Assembly: GCA_013824865.1 (NCBI GenBank)
Contig: PNON01000003.1
Location: 1-64,000, forward strand
Source: Anaerolinea sp.
Lineage (GTDB): Bacteria > Chloroflexota > Anaerolineae > Anaerolineales > Anaerolineaceae
DNA: 64,000 nt
Reading direction: 5' to 3'
Under the pieces are notes generated by a model. That model was not told the origin of the DNA. It did no database searches and saw nothing but the letters and a program-made list of their open reading frames with translations. Positions within the stretch are counted from its first letter, which is position 1. Every line of letters begins with the position of its first letter. A program made the translations under genes and the position numbers. This document shows positions 26,681-35,774 of the stretch, piece after piece.

Positions 26681-26708
26681 TGCCGTCAGGTTAGTGCTGT
26701 CGTATAAT
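26680..26708 (+). promoter_or_regulatory. Promoter of efp
   Basis: TTGCCG and a perfect TATAAT separated by 17 nt, 39 nt before the start codon. Confidence 0.7.
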
Positions 26709-26747
26709 TCATTTTTACCATATATACTTTAGTTCAAGGATTAAATG

Positions 26748-27305
26748 ATGATAGATGTAAATGATTTAAGAAAAGGGGTAACATTCGTTCTGGATGGTTC
26801 CCTGTTTAAAGTGCTGGATTACTCCCACAATAAAACTGGCCGGGGAAATGCCTCGATCAAAGTGAAGGCTCGTAATATCCGCACCGGAACAAACCTGGAA
26901 AAAACCTTTCAATCTGGCGATCGCATCCAGGACGTGCGGCTTGATTTCCATAATGTGCAGTTCTTGTACACGGATGGAGAAACCTACCATTTTATGGATC
27001 AGGAAACCTTCGACCAGCCGGCTATTAATGCGAAGGTTATTGGCGACTCTGCCGGGTATCTCAAGGAAGGCCTGGAAGTAAAATTAACTTTCTTTGAAAA
27101 CGAGCCAATTGATATTGACCTGCCAACTTCTGTAGACCTGAAAGTAGTGTGGGCGGAAAACGCAGTTAAAGGTGATACCGCCACCGGTGTGACCAAAAAG
27201 GTGAAGACCGATACCGGGCTTGAAGTGAGCTGCCCTTATTTTGTAACCGAAGGTGACACCATCCGGGTGGATACCCGCACAGGCAGTTACGTCACCCGGG
27301 TGTAA
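26748..27305 (+). CDS. efp: Elongation factor P
   Basis: 185 residues, the standard length. EF-P binds between the P and E sites of the ribosome and speeds peptide-bond formation at polyproline stretches. Three beta-barrel domains are expected, and the C-terminal signature (YFVTEGDTIRVDTRTGSY) is present. The tip of domain I, which normally carries a modified Lys, reads NKTGRGNAS, with Arg at position 32. I choose ATG 26748 over 26745 because AAGGA is then 7 nt away and the protein begins MIDVNDLRKG. No modification enzyme gene is in the window. Confidence 0.95.
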   Translation: MIDVNDLRKGVTFVLDGSLFKVLDYSHNKTGRGNASIKVKARNIRTGTNLEKTFQSGDRIQDVRLDFHNVQFLYTDGETYHFMDQETFDQPAINAKVIGDSAGYLKEGLEVKLTFFENEPIDIDLPTSVDLKVVWAENAVKGDTATGVTKKVKTDTGLEVSCPYFVTEGDTIRVDTRTGSYVTRV

Positions 27306-27356
27306 CCCTTCTTTATTTGAAAATATTACTAAAAGAAGTAATTAATTAACTAAGAC

Positions 27357-27530
27357 ATGCTCAATGCCAGACCAGAGGAATGTGTGGTGGTTGGCATTGA
27401 TATGGCGATGGATATTCCCGCCTCATTCATAGGCATCCAATGTTTCCAGATCGAAGCTGGCGACAGCAGGCTTACAGCAAACATAAGCCATGCAATCGCA
27501 GACATGTACAGGTTTTGCCCTGGATATTGA
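27357..27530 (+). pseudogene. Possible remnant of a HAD-family hydrolase
   Basis: A 57-codon frame, below the ORF-track limit, in the 343-bp gap between efp and ftsH. It encodes LNARPEECVVVGIDMAMDI, which resembles the C-terminal motif region of HAD phosphatases (xRPEECVxVGDxxxxDI), followed by a plausible helix to the end. An in-frame stop lies directly before the ATG and the rest of a HAD domain is absent, so it is most likely a decayed gene end. No ribosome binding site is visible. The rest of 27306-27648 shows only the ftsH promoter region. Confidence 0.35.
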
Positions 27531-27611
27531 GAATAAACGAAATCATATAAGAAATGTATAAGAATCAACCCTAATATTCAATAATACCCAGTTCTTTCTA
27601 TCCGGATTTAG

Positions 27612-27617
27612 TATAAT
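27612..27617 (+). promoter_or_regulatory. Candidate -10 box for ftsH
   Basis: Perfect TATAAT 31 nt before the GTG start. No good -35 at 16-18 nt spacing was found, so this is only a partial promoter match. Confidence 0.4.
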
Positions 27618-27648
27618 CATTGCTACAACTATAGTTTTGGAGGTATGA

Positions 27649-29496
27649 GTGAAATCTCGTAACCAATCGTACATTGTCTATTTTATGCTGCTGGTGGCCA
27701 TTGGCGTCATGTTGTTTTACAGCGCTAGGCAAACAACCGCATCAACTGAAGGATTGACGATCAATCAGCTTGCCATGGATATTCAAGCCAACAAAGTTAC
27801 CCGGATTGTCGTGGATGAGAATAAACTTCGCGTCATCTATGCAGATGGAGAGAAAACCACAAACAAAGAAGATGGGGCAACACTCGTAGAACAATTGCTC
27901 AACCTTGGGGTCCCATCTGAACAATTAAGGAATAACACTATCATTGAAGTCAAAGCTCCTGGCGCCTGGATTGGTTTCATGAGTACTTTGGGTGTTATTC
28001 TGCCGATTATCATTCTGGCTGGTTTTGTCTGGTTTATTTTCCGCCAGGCACAGGGGAGCAATAGTGCCGCCATGTCATTTGGGAAATCGCGTGCACGGAT
28101 GTTCAGCGGTGATCAACCAACAGTAACTTTTTTGGATGTAGCCGGAGTGGAAGAGGCTAAAGAAGAATTAAAAGAAGTGGTCGAATTCCTAAAAGAACCA
28201 CAAAAATTTATCTCCCTCGGCGCTCGAATCCCCAAAGGAGTACTGCTAGTCGGCCCTCCCGGCACAGGTAAAACGTTGCTTGCCAAAGCAGTTTCAGGCG
28301 AAGCAGGCGTGCCGTTCTTTTCCATCAGTGGTTCTGAATTCGTCGAAATGTTTGTGGGTGTCGGCGCCAGCCGCGTAAGGGATCTGTTTGAACAGGCAAA
28401 ACGCCACTCTCCCTGCATCGTTTTCGTGGATGAAATTGATGCTGTAGGTCGTCACCGCGGATCAGGAATGGGTGGCAGCCACGATGAGCGTGAACAGACG
28501 CTTAACCAGATGCTGGTTGAAATGGATGGCTTCGATACAGATACCAATGTCATCATCATGGCGGCCACAAACCGACCTGATATTCTTGACCCAGCTCTTT
28601 TACGTCCTGGTCGTTTTGACCGCCGCGTGGTACTGGATCGCCCGGATGTGCGTGGTCGGGAAGCTATTTTACGAGTCCATGTGAAGGGTAAACCCCTCGC
28701 CCCGGATATCGACCTGACTATACTTGCAAAATCTACACCCGGTTTCGTCGGTGCTGATATCGAAAACATGGTCAACGAGGGAGCCATTCTTGCTGCTCGC
28801 AGAAATAAAAAGGTAGTTGGCCAGCAGGAATTGGAAGAGGCGATAGAACGGGTGATCGCCGGACCAGAGCGTAAGAGCCGCTTAATCACTGCAGATGAAA
28901 AACGGGTTGTTGCCTACCACGAAGCTGGACACGCGATCCTGATGAATGCATTACCAGAAGCCAATCCTGTTCAAAAAATAACCATCGTTCCACGCGGAAT
29001 GTATGGCGGGTTTACACGCGGCATACCTCAAGAAGACCTTACGCTTGTTTCGCGCAAGAAGCTCATTGCTGAAATGGTCGGCTTGTTGGGTGGACGTGTA
29101 GCTGAAGAACTTGTCTTTGATGACATCACATCTGGCGCTTCGAATGATATTGAACGTGTGACTCAACTTGCGCGTAATATGGTTACCCGCCTGGGTATGA
29201 GTGACAAACTCGGACCAATGGTCTTTGGTCAGAAAGAAGAGATGATCTTCCTTGGACGCGAGATATCAGAACAGCGCGATTACTCAGAAGCCAGCGCTGA
29301 GAAGATCGACCAAGAAGTTCGTGCTTTGGTAAACAACGCGTATAAAACCGCACAGGAACTCATGTCCACATATCGCAAGGAACTGGACGCTACTGCCAGC
29401 CGATTATTGGAAGTTGAAACCTTGAACAGGGATGAATTTGAGAAGATTTTCCCACCACCCAATCAGAAGAAAAGTGGGACCCCAACTGTAACTTAA
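27649..29496 (+). CDS. ftsH: ATP-dependent zinc metalloprotease FtsH
   Basis: 615 residues, membrane-anchored AAA+ protease for damaged membrane proteins and short-lived regulators. Two transmembrane segments ([34 protein letters not shown]) flank a small extracytoplasmic domain. The AAA+ module has Walker A GPPGTGKT (202-209) and Walker B VFVDEIDA; the pore loop region reads [17 protein letters not shown]. The zinc motif HEAGH is at 424-428. The GTG start has GGAGG 5 nt upstream. It is a single gene ending in a shared terminator. Confidence 0.97.
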   Translation: MKSRNQSYIVYFMLLVAIGVMLFYSARQTTASTEGLTINQLAMDIQANKVTRIVVDENKLRVIYADGEKTTNKEDGATLVEQLLNLGVPSEQLRNNTIIEVKAPGAWIGFMSTLGVILPIIILAGFVWFIFRQAQGSNSAAMSFGKSRARMFSGDQPTVTFLDVAGVEEAKEELKEVVEFLKEPQKFISLGARIPKGVLLVGPPGTGKTLLAKAVSGEAGVPFFSISGSEFVEMFVGVGASRVRDLFEQAKRHSPCIVFVDEIDAVGRHRGSGMGGSHDEREQTLNQMLVEMDGFDTDTNVIIMAATNRPDILDPALLRPGRFDRRVVLDRPDVRGREAILRVHVKGKPLAPDIDLTILAKSTPGFVGADIENMVNEGAILAARRNKKVVGQQELEEAIERVIAGPERKSRLITADEKRVVAYHEAGHAILMNALPEANPVQKITIVPRGMYGGFTRGIPQEDLTLVSRKKLIAEMVGLLGGRVAEELVFDDITSGASNDIERVTQLARNMVTRLGMSDKLGPMVFGQKEEMIFLGREISEQRDYSEASAEKIDQEVRALVNNAYKTAQELMSTYRKELDATASRLLEVETLNRDEFEKIFPPPNQKKSGTPTVT

Positions 29497-29514
29497 TAAC
29501 ACTTCAAATTAATT

Positions 29515-29550
29515 AGATAGGGATTGACTTTGTCAATCCTTATCTTTTAT
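29515..29550. terminator. Bidirectional terminator between ftsH and the acyl-CoA ligase
   Basis: AGATAGGGATTGAC/GTCAATCCTTATCT, a 14-bp stem with a single G-U pair and a 3-nt loop, followed by TTTTAT on the + strand. The stop codon of the minus-strand ligase gene lies inside the stem. Confidence 0.85.
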
Positions 29551-31209
29551 AACAGAACTTACCAGCTCCCGGCGAAGAACCTTTCCCACCGTACTGCGCG
29601 GCAGCGCTTCTACGAACCTTACCTCTGCCGGTACTTTGTGCCTCGCAATTTTATCCCTGCAAAAACGGATCACATCCGCTGATATTAACTGAACCTCCGG
29701 AGACTTTACCACCCAGGCATAAACTACCTCCCCTAGATAGCCATCCGGAACACCCGCGGCGCTCACTTCGAGTACCCCCGGCATCTGCGCGATCACTTCT
29801 TCCACTTCCTGCGGCCACACTTGTAAACCGCCTACTTTAATCAATTCTTTCTTTCGTCCCCTAATGAAATAATATCCGTCCGTATCTTTCCAGGCAATAT
29901 CGCCCGTATGCAGCCAGCCATTCCGCAAGGCATTTTCAGTCTCTTCAGGTTGGTTATAATATTCTTTCATCACCTGAGGTCCTCTTATTAGCAACTCACC
30001 CTGATGACCTTCCAATACATTATGGATGCCATCCTCGATCGAGACCAATCTACATTCCACATCAGGCAATGCCAGCCCAATCGAACCCGTTTTGTTTACA
30101 CCAACCAATGGATTGCAGTGCGTCGCAGTAGGTGATTCCGATAAACCATAGCCCTCCACGAGGGGTCCGCTAATCAATTGTTCAAAACTCGCTTTTACAG
30201 ATGGATTTAACGGCGCTGAGCCAGAGATACAGACTTTTAGACACTTAAGGTCATCCCGGTAGTTTTCCAGGAAAGGGTGATGCAGTAGCGCGTAATACAA
30301 GCTGGGAGCACCCGGGAACACTGCTGGCTTATGGTCACGGATTGCCTGAAATATTTCTCGAATATTGCCAGGGGATTTAATCAGCACCATCGGGCTGCCA
30401 GTCTGGATAGCCAACACCATTCCCAATACCATCCCGTACACGTGAAATAATGGAATCGCCACAAGAATTGCTTCGTTTCCTGTTTTAGCTGGTCCAAGCC
30501 ACGCCTGGAATTGATAGACATTAGCCACAACATTCCGGTGTAATCCAACTGCTGCTTTAGGAAGCCCTGTAGTTCCACCACTAAATTGGAAAATTGCTGG
30601 ATCATCCGGACTTATGCTTAAGGCATAATCTTCTTTGCTGCTCTCTTCAACACCCAACAGGTAATTAAATTTGGTGATATGGTTTATGCCATTTTGAGTC
30701 TCCCCAACCCCACCATCTAGTTTCTTCCCCGAAGGCATGCATTTTTCGCCAGCAGTTGTCACAATGAATTCCTTAACACTTGTTGCGCTGCCAATCTCCG
30801 ATGTAAGTTCCAAATGTTGATCAAGGATAAAGCATGCGGATACTTCCGCACTGTTAAGCATGCGGATAATTTCACGTTGTGTATAGGTAGGATTTATTGC
30901 GACAACAATCCCACCCAGTTTCAGAATGCCAAAATATGCAAAGACGAATTGGGGAATATTTGGTAAAAGAATGCCGATTTTATCCCCTTGTTTATAACCC
31001 TTTTTTAGTAGACCTGCACACACTAGTTCGGCTAAATGATTGGTTTGTGGAAAGGTATATGACTGCTCTTTATAAATAATAGCGGGCTGGGTTGCATACA
31101 GCCTGGCTGAACGCGTTAATAAGTCCCCCAAAGTTAAGTTTGGGTATTCGAGATGCGTGGGAACCAGGGTGTTGCCATTCATAAGATGATTAGCTTCAAC
31201 CAGTGACAT
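29533..31209 (-). CDS. AMP-forming acyl-CoA synthetase (long-chain fatty acid-CoA ligase-like)
   Basis: 558 residues of the ANL superfamily. It activates a carboxylic acid with ATP and joins it to CoA. The AMP-binding loop FSGGTTGLPKAA, the VEGYGLSESPT motif, the hinge GWLHTGDIAWKD and the C-terminal catalytic Lys region STVGKVLRREL are present. Sequence style is that of FadD-type medium or long-chain enzymes, though substrate length cannot be read from motifs. It overlaps miaA by 14 nt and has AGGAG 9 nt before its ATG. Pairing with miaA and yraN is probably operon convenience. Confidence 0.88.
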   Translation of the reverse strand: MSLVEANHLMNGNTLVPTHLEYPNLTLGDLLTRSARLYATQPAIIYKEQSYTFPQTNHLAELVCAGLLKKGYKQGDKIGILLPNIPQFVFAYFGILKLGGIVVAINPTYTQREIIRMLNSAEVSACFILDQHLELTSEIGSATSVKEFIVTTAGEKCMPSGKKLDGGVGETQNGINHITKFNYLLGVEESSKEDYALSISPDDPAIFQFSGGTTGLPKAAVGLHRNVVANVYQFQAWLGPAKTGNEAILVAIPLFHVYGMVLGMVLAIQTGSPMVLIKSPGNIREIFQAIRDHKPAVFPGAPSLYYALLHHPFLENYRDDLKCLKVCISGSAPLNPSVKASFEQLISGPLVEGYGLSESPTATHCNPLVGVNKTGSIGLALPDVECRLVSIEDGIHNVLEGHQGELLIRGPQVMKEYYNQPEETENALRNGWLHTGDIAWKDTDGYYFIRGRKKELIKVGGLQVWPQEVEEVIAQMPGVLEVSAAGVPDGYLGEVVYAWVVKSPEVQLISADVIRFCRDKIARHKVPAEVRFVEALPRSTVGKVLRRELVSSVIKDKD

Positions 31210-32137
31210 TTATCATTCTCCTAATAAGACTGACCATCCTACCTACCATTTCTGGGCAAGGATCGAACCAATGAATATCAGGATCATCCGGTTTAAACCA
31301 GTTTGCCTGCCGGCGAATAAACTGGCGTGTTTTCCGTTTAATCAACAAGATTGATTCTTCAAGGATACACCGATCATTCAAATAATCCGCTATTTCATTA
31401 TAACCAATCGCACTCATACCAGGTAAATCAGCTGTATATCCTTTAGCTAACAGGCTTCTCACCTCATCAACCAACCCATCTTTGATCATCTGCTCAATTC
31501 GCATATCAATACGCTGGTATAGATCCTGGCGGTTCCATCGAATCCCAAGCTGAATCACCCGGTAAGGCGTTAGACCTTTCGCCTTCTGATCAGAAAACTT
31601 TTTTCCTGTAAGGAATATTACTTCCAGCGCTCTAACTACTCGCCGGATGTTTCTACTGTCAATACTGTCTGCAGCTTGCGGATCAAGATATTGGAGGTAC
31701 CGAAATAGTTCAACTGCACCGTTCTCCTTCGCTAGTTGCTCAAGCCCCTTCCGCAATGGTGGTTCGGCAGCTTGTTCGGGAATTTTCCAATCCTCTGTTA
31801 TCGCTCGTATATATTGCCCTGTTCCACCCACCAGGATGGGTATTTTCTGCTGCTTATGAAGGTCCACAATAATTCTTGTGCATAATCCCTGGAATACCGC
31901 GAGACTTAACGGCTCATCTGGGTCAGCAATAGACACCAAATGGTGTCGCACCTCGGATAGTTGCGCTGCTGTAGGCTTGGCAGTGCCTATATCCATTCCC
32001 CTGTAGAATAATCGGGAATCACTTGAGATGATCTCACCACCTATCTCTTTCGCAACCGCAATCGCAGCATCCGTTTTTCCAGATGCAGTGGGGCCTAGCA
32101 TGATGACCACCGGTTGAATTTCAGAGGTAGATGGCAT
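31196..32137 (-). CDS. miaA: tRNA dimethylallyltransferase
   Basis: 313 residues. It adds a dimethylallyl group to A37 of tRNAs reading UNN codons. The P-loop MLGPTASGKT lies near the N-terminus, followed by SSDSRLFYRGMDIGTAKP and LVGGTGQYIRA, all standard MiaA blocks; the C-terminal region ending in RQFIRRQANWF is also typical. The ORF track starts 26 codons earlier, inside yraN; I start at ATG 32137 because CAGGTG is 8 nt upstream and the length becomes normal. It overlaps yraN by 17 nt and the ligase by 14 nt. Confidence 0.95.
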   Translation of the reverse strand: MPSTSEIQPVVIMLGPTASGKTDAAIAVAKEIGGEIISSDSRLFYRGMDIGTAKPTAAQLSEVRHHLVSIADPDEPLSLAVFQGLCTRIIVDLHKQQKIPILVGGTGQYIRAITEDWKIPEQAAEPPLRKGLEQLAKENGAVELFRYLQYLDPQAADSIDSRNIRRVVRALEVIFLTGKKFSDQKAKGLTPYRVIQLGIRWNRQDLYQRIDMRIEQMIKDGLVDEVRSLLAKGYTADLPGMSAIGYNEIADYLNDRCILEESILLIKRKTRQFIRRQANWFKPDDPDIHWFDPCPEMVGRMVSLIRRMINVTG

Positions 32138-32489
32138 TCGGAAACACCTGAATATCCAGTGCGCCCTTTCCGGGCTTGCCTGTGATAGCCACCACATCCA
32201 CCCGCCAGTCTTCATCTGGAGTATCTATTGTGGATATGTAATGCAGGGCAGAATTTATGATGTGTTGCTGTTTTGATGACGTTATAGATCCTTCTGGATT
32301 CCCCAATGCAGTTGTTGTCCTCGTTTTCACCTCTACAAAGACAAGCATGCCATCTTCACGGGCGATGATATCCAGCTCACCGAAGGGTGTTCTGTGGTTT
32401 ACCTCGACAATGGTGTACCCTAGCGTTTGAAGGTGACTGGCAGCCACTTTCTCACCCCATTTTCCTACCCGTTGGTTATGACCGGTCAT
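32121..32489 (-). CDS. YraN (UPF0102) family endonuclease-like protein
   Basis: 122 residues. The family has an Endonuclease-like fold, and the motifs GELDIIAREDGMLVFVEVKTR and GNPEGSITSSKQQHI are visible. YraN proteins are linked to DNA processing, but their biochemical role is unclear. The ORF track extends the N-terminus by 34 residues; ATG 32489 with GGAGA 6 nt before it gives the usual family start (GKWGEKVAASHLQ). It is the first gene of the yraN-miaA-ligase operon. Confidence 0.9.
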   Translation of the reverse strand: MTGHNQRVGKWGEKVAASHLQTLGYTIVEVNHRTPFGELDIIAREDGMLVFVEVKTRTTTALGNPEGSITSSKQQHIINSALHYISTIDTPDEDWRVDVVAITGKPGKGALDIQVFPNAIYL

Positions 32490-32572
32490 ATTTTTCTCCA
32501 GGTTGATTTTACCCACCACTGGCTTATTATGGAAGTGAAAATGTGTCACCAAGTTAACCCTTCTGCGATAAT

Positions 32573-32600
32573 TTGAAAAATGCTCTAACAATGATAAAAT
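32573..32600 (+). promoter_or_regulatory. Candidate promoter of the cinA-glg operon
   Basis: TTGAAA and TAAAAT separated by 16 nt, 19 nt before the cinA ATG. The leader would be very short. Confidence 0.5.
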
Positions 32601-32619
32601 CGATTATCAGGGAATTGAA

Positions 32620-33789
32620 ATGCCATCTGCTGAAATTATCACCATTGGCACAGAAATCTTGCTTGGAGAAATACAGGATACCAATACAGCTTTCATTGCC
32701 CGGCGGCTGAAAGATATCGGTATTGACCTGTTCCGTACTCATACAATTGGAGATAACGTCTTACGTATTAGTCAAACAATAAGAGAATCGCTCCAGAGGG
32801 CGGATATTATCATCACCACTGGCGGGTTGGGTCCTACTGTTGATGACCTCACCCGGGAAGCCATAGCTCAAGCAATAAATAAACCGCTAGAATTCCACCC
32901 AGAGCTTTGGGTAGAGATCTGTGGCTATTTTGAAAAGATCGGCCGGACAGCATCGGATAATAATCTCAGTCAGTCGTATTTCCCCTCAACTGCTGTGCCT
33001 ATCCACAATCCGGTAGGAACCGCACCCGGATTTTATGTGATAAGTGGTGAATCGATTATTTTTTGCCTGCCTGGTGTTCCTCGCGAGATGGAATACCTTC
33101 TCACCCTTAATGTCATTCCGTTCATCAAACAACATTATCATCATCACCAGGTGCTCATTACCCGCTTACTCCATGTAGCAGGAATGGGGGAATCGCAAGT
33201 GGACAGCTTAATTGGCGAGTTTGAACGGTTTTCCAACCCCACTGTAGGTCTTATGGCAAGACCCGGGCAAATTGACATTCGGATTGCAGCCAAAGCTGGG
33301 TCAACAAAAATAGCTGAAATAATGATTGCCGCGGTTGAACGAAAGATTCGAAAACTGCTAAAGGAATCCATCTATGGCGTGGATGGTGAGAGTATTCTCT
33401 TGGCAATAAAATACTTATGGCATTACAGCGCACCTATCGGCCTGGTGGAAGCCGGATTGGATGAAGGATTATCTCATCTACTAAACACTGAAGGAATATC
33501 CACCACGGAGTATCACCAAGAGGTGCCGCTAGGTCCTCAAGAACTAAAGGCTCAGATTCTGGAGAAACAGAAGGAATGGCAGCTTGATTTTATGGTGGGC
33601 TATTCCTTCAGTCAGTCTGAAGGGATCAGCAGCCTGGATTTTGTAATTTATGATCATGACCTGTATAATCTTCATAATAGAAAATTTGCGGGTCCATCGG
33701 AAAATGCCCCCCTTTGGGCAATAAACATGACACTTGACTTACTAAGAAGACACCTGCTTATTTCACAAAAAAAGAGGATAAATGATTAA
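32620..33789 (+). CDS. cinA: CinA-family protein with degenerate C-terminal amidase domain
   Basis: 389 residues. The N-terminal ~170 residues are the MoaB-like CinA domain (ITIGTEILLGEIQDTN; TTGGLGPTVDDLTREA), followed by a KH-like middle segment. In this family the N-terminal domain hydrolyses ADP-ribose and the C-terminal PncC domain deamidates NMN. Here the C-terminal ~125 residues still end like PncC (ALxLLRRHLL-type helix), but the catalytic AESCTGG motif is replaced by VEAGLDEG and the AVTGIAGP motif by GYSFSQSEG. Amidase activity therefore seems lost. It overlaps the next gene by 8 nt, placing it in NAD/nucleoside salvage company. Confidence 0.85.
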   Translation: MPSAEIITIGTEILLGEIQDTNTAFIARRLKDIGIDLFRTHTIGDNVLRISQTIRESLQRADIIITTGGLGPTVDDLTREAIAQAINKPLEFHPELWVEICGYFEKIGRTASDNNLSQSYFPSTAVPIHNPVGTAPGFYVISGESIIFCLPGVPREMEYLLTLNVIPFIKQHYHHHQVLITRLLHVAGMGESQVDSLIGEFERFSNPTVGLMARPGQIDIRIAAKAGSTKIAEIMIAAVERKIRKLLKESIYGVDGESILLAIKYLWHYSAPIGLVEAGLDEGLSHLLNTEGISTTEYHQEVPLGPQELKAQILEKQKEWQLDFMVGYSFSQSEGISSLDFVIYDHDLYNLHNRKFAGPSENAPLWAINMTLDLLRRHLLISQKKRIND

Positions 33790-35752
33790 TATTGATACCC
33801 TATTTATTAACGCCATCGTGCTCACCATGAATGAGGATTTTCAGCTCTTTAAGGATGGGGCAGTGGCGGTGCAGGAAGACCATATCGTCGCGGTGGGTGA
33901 CTCTGCTGACCTTCAGAAAGATTATCAGGCCCTGACCATAATCGATTGTGGTGGCAAGGTTTTAATGCCAGGGTTGGTTAACGCACATACACATGTCCCA
34001 ATGACTCTGTTGCGTGGCTTGGCTGACGATCTGCGGTTGGATGTATGGCTGATGGGTTACATGATGCCGGTGGAACGTGAATTCGTATCTCCCGACTTCG
34101 TACGCTTGGGTACATCCCTGGCCTGCGCTGAAATGATTCGCAGCGGAATTACCAGCTTTGCGGATATGTATTATTTTGAGGAAGACGTAGCAAAGGCAAC
34201 AGCGGCAGCAGGAATGCGGGCAATTTGCTCTCAGTCTGTTCTTAAGTTTCCCACCCCGGATGCGCATTCTTTCGAAGAATCATTGGATTACGCGCGTGAT
34301 TTCATAAGACGTTGGAAAGGACACCCATTGATCGTCCCGTCAGTTGCTCCGCATGCGCCTTATACCTGCACCACTGAAATATTAAAGGCAACTACCCAGC
34401 TTGCTGTTGAATTTGATGTACCATTGCATACACATCTGGCAGAAACCGCCATAGAAGTAGAAAACATGCGCAATGAGCATGGCATGCCGGTCATTCCTTA
34501 TGTAAAGAAGCAGGGGTTGTTCGAGGCGAAAGTTCTCGCTGCCCATTGTGTTCATATTGACAAAGGCGAAATGCGCACTATGCTGCATGCTGGCGCGGGA
34601 ATCGCTCATAATCCTACATCAAATCTTAAACTAGCTTCGGGTGTGGCTCCTGTTAAGCTGATGCTGGAAACCGGCTTGAATGTTGGCATTGGCACTGATG
34701 GGCCAGCTTCTAATAATGACCTGGATATGTTCGAAGAGATCCGGCTGGCGGCTTTACTTGCCAAAGGATTTAGCAATGATCCCACAGCTCTACCAGCTAA
34801 AACGATACTATCCATGGCTACGCGCATCGGCGCCAAAGCTTTGCATATAGGAGATCTTACTGGCTCTCTGGAACCCGGCAAGAAAGCGGATTTAATCCTG
34901 CTAGATCTATCCCCTGTTCACAATTCACCTAAATTCGATCGCGATCCCAATGGTGTTTATGCTCAGATCATCTATGCTTCAAAGGCGAACGATGTCACTG
35001 ATGTGATGATCAATGGCAAATTTGTGATGCGCGATAAACTATTGCTCACTCTGGATGAAAAATCTTTGCTCGACGGTGCGCAAGAGTATGCACGCAAGAT
35101 CGATAAATTCCTCTTCGTTCGTGAAAAGTCCGTTCTTTCAAAATTGATTGCCATCGGCGGAGCACTTGAAGAAGAGAGCTTCGAGGTCCAGCTCAAGATA
35201 AAAATCGCCAATCCAGAGGAGGTCTTAGCTTCTATCGAAAATCCACATATTGAGGTAATCCGCAAGCGCCATTACCATGAGTATGACACCTACTTTGTTT
35301 TTAAGGATGCTGAAGAGAATCGCTTGAGATACCGTGAAGATGATTTCATTAATGACCTTGGCGAAGTGGATTCTGTCCGCTATCGTTTGACGCTGATCGG
35401 ACCTTCCCGTGAACACAAGGTCACTTCCGATTCTTTGCTCTCGCGTAGCCGATACTTCGCTCCTGCTGGTCAGAGCCTCCGTTTCTATAAAGAGTACTTT
35501 ATGCCGGACTCGGAATTCGAGATTGAAAAAGATCGACTTAGATTCCTGGTGAAATTCCAGAATACTGAATTCTTTATTAATATCGATACCATATTAAAAC
35601 CTAAGCTCGGCACTTTCCTTGAGATAAAAAGCCGGACCTGGGGCCGCCAGGATGCACAGCAGAAATCTAGAAAAATTTCCCAGCTACTAGAATTACTGGT
35701 TCAACACCCTGGTGAAATTCTGGCGAAAGACTACCTGGACATGGTCGATTGA
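33782..35752 (+). CDS. MTA/SAH deaminase-like amidohydrolase fused to a CYTH domain
   Basis: 656 residues. Residues 1-440 form an amidohydrolase of the 5'-methylthioadenosine/S-adenosylhomocysteine deaminase type: NAHTHVPMTLLRG, HTHLAET, AHCVHID and GIGTDGPASNNDLDMFEE hold the metal ligands and catalytic residues. Residues ~460-656 look like a CYTH (adenylate cyclase IV/thiamine triphosphatase) domain: E468-V-Q470-L-K472 in place of ExExK, alternating Arg/Lys/Glu strands (KRHYHEYDTYF, LRYRED, FLEIKSR). CYTH enzymes act on triphosphates. The two parts are in one unbroken frame with no stop or frameshift seen. The substrate and whether the CYTH part is active are unknown. Confidence 0.82.
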   Translation: MINIDTLFINAIVLTMNEDFQLFKDGAVAVQEDHIVAVGDSADLQKDYQALTIIDCGGKVLMPGLVNAHTHVPMTLLRGLADDLRLDVWLMGYMMPVEREFVSPDFVRLGTSLACAEMIRSGITSFADMYYFEEDVAKATAAAGMRAICSQSVLKFPTPDAHSFEESLDYARDFIRRWKGHPLIVPSVAPHAPYTCTTEILKATTQLAVEFDVPLHTHLAETAIEVENMRNEHGMPVIPYVKKQGLFEAKVLAAHCVHIDKGEMRTMLHAGAGIAHNPTSNLKLASGVAPVKLMLETGLNVGIGTDGPASNNDLDMFEEIRLAALLAKGFSNDPTALPAKTILSMATRIGAKALHIGDLTGSLEPGKKADLILLDLSPVHNSPKFDRDPNGVYAQIIYASKANDVTDVMINGKFVMRDKLLLTLDEKSLLDGAQEYARKIDKFLFVREKSVLSKLIAIGGALEEESFEVQLKIKIANPEEVLASIENPHIEVIRKRHYHEYDTYFVFKDAEENRLRYREDDFINDLGEVDSVRYRLTLIGPSREHKVTSDSLLSRSRYFAPAGQSLRFYKEYFMPDSEFEIEKDRLRFLVKFQNTEFFINIDTILKPKLGTFLEIKSRTWGRQDAQQKSRKISQLLELLVQHPGEILAKDYLDMVD

Positions 35753-35774
35753 GTGACCATTCGAGGAGATACGA

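Noticed and set aside
27350-27568. 72-residue minus-strand ORF between efp and ftsH
   Set aside because: No motif or ribosome site; the opposite strand holds a clearer HAD-like remnant.
31196-32215. 339-residue start for miaA
   Set aside because: The first 26 residues lie inside yraN, lack a Shine-Dalgarno and are not in the family pattern.
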